A stretch of 64,000 bases of DNA from Terebella lapidaria (taxonomy: Eukaryota; Annelida; Polychaeta; Terebellida; Terebellidae): contig OX424557.1 of the NCBI GenBank assembly GCA_949152475.1, positions 24,985,462 to 25,049,461 on the forward strand, read 5' to 3'. The notes under the pieces were generated by a model. That model did not search any database, had not been told where the DNA came from, and saw only the letters and a program-made list of their open reading frames with translations. Position numbers and translations under genes: made by a program. This document shows, one piece after another, positions 59,994 to 64,000 of this stretch (position 1 is its first letter; every line of letters starts with the position of its first letter).

Positions 59994-62739
59994 AATAATA
60001 TCCGGTGCATATATACAAGCTATTGGGCCTTAGGCAATGCCCTACATGTACTATAAACCTGTAACAGTGCTCACAATGCTCACAAACCCGGTGCTCACAA
60101 ACCCCTGTTCGTCATGCCCAAAAGTTGTGATATAAAGTGGCCTGTCGCTTGACCCAGACTGTATTTAGACATGAGTTTTAGACTTTATCATACCAATTGG
60201 ACACCTCTGAGTCAAAAAACAAAAGAAATGTTGTTTGAGATGTGCACTTGGATACATATATGATATACTGTACTACTTCGCAACCGAGTGTGTATATTTA
60301 GAAGGGGACATGTCCACAGGGGGTAATCGTTTCTACAGCTTATTAGCATCTGAACGGATTGAGAATCAAATTCACCCCACTGCTCTTTCTACTTTGATAT
60401 CTCGGCGAGTTTTCAAGTTATTCCAAATGTGAAAAGTGGACCATAAACTAGAAATAACACTGCAACTGACTGCAATTCTTTAAAATTAATGTTCAGTAAA
60501 TGTGTGAAAATTGGAGCCATGAAAACATAAAAAATATCTGTAAAATCCCAAAAACTCATGGGATTCTGATTAAGTTTTGTCAGATTATAGACAAAGTTCG
60601 AGGTCAATCATGGAATTGACATATTTATCTGATTGCCATACCCCTTCTAAATGACATGGTTCAAATTTCATGAGCCCACAATGATTCAAACAGATGTTAT
60701 TACCGGAAACGTGTTTTTCTGGGATTTCGATGACCTTGACCTTGACCTTTGACCTTTGCACTTAAATTCGTAGAAGTCAATGCTTTCAAAGTGCATATCA
60801 AATTTCAAAGGATTCCATTCACTATTGACGGTGTTATGGCCCTTTGAAATTTCGGATTTTTGACGTTTATGACGTCATTATGACGTCAGTTTATGTCGCA
60901 ACGCCAAAAATGAGAAATCACTGGAATCAGGGACTCAAGACCTTTCCAACAATGTACTACTCGATATAGTGCGCTGACCTTCGTACTTGACCTTGATATT
61001 CACCTCATGGCATACTTCTCAAGGTCAAGGTCAAATGTCAAGGTCATGGTCACAGAAGACAGAACTCGAGTATATCTACAATATGAACTTGATTTGAAGT
61101 CTCTACGATGATTAGAACTGGAATAATGAACACTTATGTGTTTTCGACGTTTTGCGTGACCTTGACCTTGTTATTTGACCTTGAGCTTAACAAAGAACTA
61201 GCGACCTTTCTTTTTCAGCCCAGAAACTTTCTACCAGATTTCATGAATTTCCAATGAGAACTGTGGCCTGTAGAGCGCACACAAACAAACAAACAAACAA
61301 ACAAACAAACATACAAACAAACGGAACCGATCAACATACTTGACAAAATCTTTGATTTCGTCAAGTAATAATATCCGGTGCATATATACAAGCTATTGGG
61401 CCTTAGGCAATGCCCTACATGTACTATAAACCTGTAACAGTGCTCACAATGCTCACAAACCCGGTGCTCACAAACCCCTGTTCGTCATGCCCAAAAGTTG
61501 TGATATAAAGTGGCCTGTCGCTTGACCCAGACTGTATTTAGACATGAGTTTTAGACTTTATCATACCAATTGGACACCTCTGAGTCAAAAAACAAAAGAA
61601 ATGTTGTTTGAGATGTGCACTTGGATACATATATGATATACTGTACTACTTCGCAACCGAGTGTGTATATTTAGAAGGGGACATGTCCACAGGGGGTAAT
61701 CGTTTCTACAGCTTATTAGCATCTGAACGGATTGAGAATCAAATTCACCCCACTGCTCTTTCTACTTTGATATCTCGGCGAGTTTTCAAGTTATTCCAAA
61801 TGTGAAAAGTGGACCATAAACTAGAAATAACACTGCAACTGACTGCAATTCTTTAAAATTAATGTTCAGTAAATGTGTGAAAATTGGAGCCATGAAAACA
61901 TAAAAAATATCTGTAAAATCCCAAAAACTCATGGGATTCTGATTAAGTTTTGTCAGATTATAGACAAAGTTCGAGGTCAATCATGGAATTGACATATTTA
62001 TCTGATTGCCATACCCCTTCTAAATGACATGGTTCAAATTTCATGAGCCCACAATGATTCAAACAGATGTTATTACCGGAAACGTGTTTTTCTGGGATTT
62101 CGATGACCTTGACCTTGACCTTTGACCTTTGCACTTAAATTCGTAGAAGTCAATGCTTTCAAAGTGCATATCAAATTTCAAAGGATTCCATTCACTATTG
62201 ACGGTGTTATGGCCCTTTGAAATTTCGGATTTTTGACGTTTATGACGTCATTATGACGTCAGTTTATGTCGCAACGCCAAAAATGAGAAATCACTGGAAT
62301 CAGGGACTCAAGACCTTTCCAACAATGTACTACTCGATATAGTGCGCTGACCTTCGTACTTGACCTTGATATTCACCTCATGGCATACTTCTCAAGGTCA
62401 AGGTCAAATGTCAAGGTCATGGTCACAGAAGACAGAACTCGAGTATATCTACAATATGAACTTGATTTGAAGTCTCTACGATGATTAGAACTGGAATAAT
62501 GAACACTTATGTGTTTTCGACGTTTTGCGTGACCTTGACCTTGTTATTTGACCTTGAGCTTAACAAAGAACTAGCGACCTTTCTTTTTCAGCCCAGAAAC
62601 TTTCTACCAGATTTCATGAATTTCCAATGAGAACTGTGGCCTGTAGAGCGCACACAAACAAACAAACAAACAAACAAACAAACATACAAACAAACGGAAC
62701 CGATCAACATACTTGACAAAATCTTTGATTTCGTCAAGT
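59994..62739 (-). repeat. Array 2 units 6 and 7 (1373 bp each)
   Basis: Two units at an exact 1373-bp period (59994-61366, 61367-62739) show no differences that I could see. Each ends in one GACG hairpin (61338-61366, 62711-62739). Confidence 0.88.
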
Positions 62740-64000
62740 AATAATATCCGGTGCATATATACAAGCTATTGGGCCTTAGGCAATGCCCTACATGTACTAT
62801 AAACCTGTAACAGTGCTCACAATGCTCACAAACCCGGTGCTCACAAACCCCTGTTCGTCATGCCCAAAAGTTGTGATATAAAGTGGCCTGTCGCTTGACC
62901 CAGACTGTATTTAGACATGAGTTTTAGACTTTATCATACCAATTGGACACCTCTGAGTCAAAAAACAAAAGAAATGTTGTTTGAGATGTGCACTTGGATA
63001 CATATATGATATACTGTACTACTTCGCAACCGAGTGTGTATATTTAGAAGGGGACATGTCCACAGGGGGTAATCGTTTCTACAGCTTATTAGCATCTGAA
63101 CGGATTGAGAATCAAATTCACCCCACTGCTCTTTCTACTTTGATATCTCGGCGAGTTTTCAAGTTATTCCAAATGTGAAAAGTGGACCATAAACTAGAAA
63201 TAACACTGCAACTGACTGCAATTCTTTAAAATTAATGTTCAGTAAATGTGTGAAAATTGGAGCCATGAAAACATAAAAAATATCTGTAAAATCCCAAAAA
63301 CTCATGGGATTCTGATTAAGTTTTGTCAGATTATAGACAAAGTTCGAGGTCAATCATGGAATTGACATATTTATCTGATTGCCATACCCCTTCTAAATGA
63401 CATGGTTCAAATTTCATGAGCCCACAATGATTCAAACAGATGTTATTACCGGAAACGTGTTTTTCTGGGATTTCGATGACCTTGACCTTGACCTTTGACC
63501 TTTGCACTTAAATTCGTAGAAGTCAATGCTTTCAAAGTGCATATCAAATTTCAAAGGATTCCATTCACTATTGACGGTGTTATGGCCCTTTGAAATTTCG
63601 GATTTTTGACGTTTATGACGTCATTATGACGTCAGTTTATGTCGCAACGCCAAAAATGAGAAATCACTGGAATCAGGGACTCAAGACCTTTCCAACAATG
63701 TACTACTCGATATAGTGCGCTGACCTTCGTACTTGACCTTGATATTCACCTCATGGCATACTTCTCAAGGTCAAGGTCAAATGTCAAGGTCATGGTCACA
63801 GAAGACAGAACTCGAGTATATCTACAATATGAACTTGATTTGAAGTCTCTACGATGATTAGAACTGGAATAATGAACACTTATGTGTTTTCGACGTTTTG
63901 CGTGACCTTGACCTTGTTATTTGACCTTGAGCTTAACAAAGAACTAGCGACCTTTCTTTTTCAGCCCAGAAACTTTCTACCAGATTTCATGAATTTCCAA
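62740..64000 (-). repeat. Array 2 unit 8, cut by the window end
   Basis: It follows units 6 and 7 without visible differences to the last base. The array therefore continues beyond the window. Confidence 0.85.

Larger units (their letters stand above)
52195..64000 (-). repeat. Second tandem array of head-plus-core units
   Basis: Units start at 52195, about 53707, 55155, 56588, 58049, 59994, 61367 and 62740. Those between 55155 and 62740 are 1433, 1461, 1945, 1373 and 1373 bp long. Each starts just after a GACG- or GCCAG-type terminal hairpin. Unit length varies mainly through the number of CAAA repeats and hairpins at the joint. The last unit is cut by the window end. Confidence 0.88.

Overview
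The window is a repeat-only stretch of an animal-like nuclear genome. I find no protein-coding gene, no rRNA and no convincing functional tRNA. All 64 kb is built from a few related modules, AT-rich and full of TGACCT hexamers, TGACGTCA octamers, (CAAA)n tracts and small hairpins. The architecture best fits non-autonomous rolling-circle transposons of the Helentron/Helitron2 type (HINE- or pearl-like), which are common in marine invertebrates including bivalves. The species cannot be read from the sequence; a marine invertebrate, perhaps a mollusc, is only a weak guess.

Read on the minus strand, a complete element runs as follows. (1) A 5' terminal hairpin whose outer arm is ACTTGNC followed by an A/G-rich stretch. 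(2) A (GTTT)n microsatellite. (3) A core rich in AGGTCA half-sites, often with tandem monomers of 328 or 257 bp. (4) An inverted copy of the same 11-13 bp motif. (5) A short 3' stem-loop such as GCCCTATGGGC. The inverted motifs come in subfamilies (GCCAG, GCCGG, GACG, GGCG, GGCAAA), and the two ends of one element belong to the same subfamily. Elements sit inside one another's (GTTT)n tracts, giving a nested, parenthesis-like order, clearest for an element at 39767-42035 inside one at 37912-42093.

Layout. 1-24598 is a macrosatellite of 1261-bp units (A) with two variants: B, 1331 bp, carrying a 70-bp duplication of the terminal hairpin, and C, 2889 bp, in which the hairpin is replaced by about 1.7 kb of another element. 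The order is A B A B C A A B C A A A B A A A plus a partial unit. B C A A is itself duplicated as a 6742-bp higher-order repeat, and I saw no differences between the copies I compared. 24599-26291 holds tRNA-derived pieces and short elements. 26297-34222 holds elements with 328-bp monomers and a twice-present cassette with a tRNA-like sequence. 34223-42093 holds the 257-bp-monomer elements with nested insertions. 42094-52194 is a mosaic of further elements. 52195-64000 is a second, more divergent tandem array (units of 1433, 1461, 1945, 1373 and 1373 bp) of the same head module seen at the left.

No replication/helicase (Rep/Hel) protein is encoded here, so any mobility would need an enzyme supplied from elsewhere. 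Tandem arrays that keep the 5' end but lack the 3' terminator are what failed termination of rolling-circle replication could leave, but that is inference.
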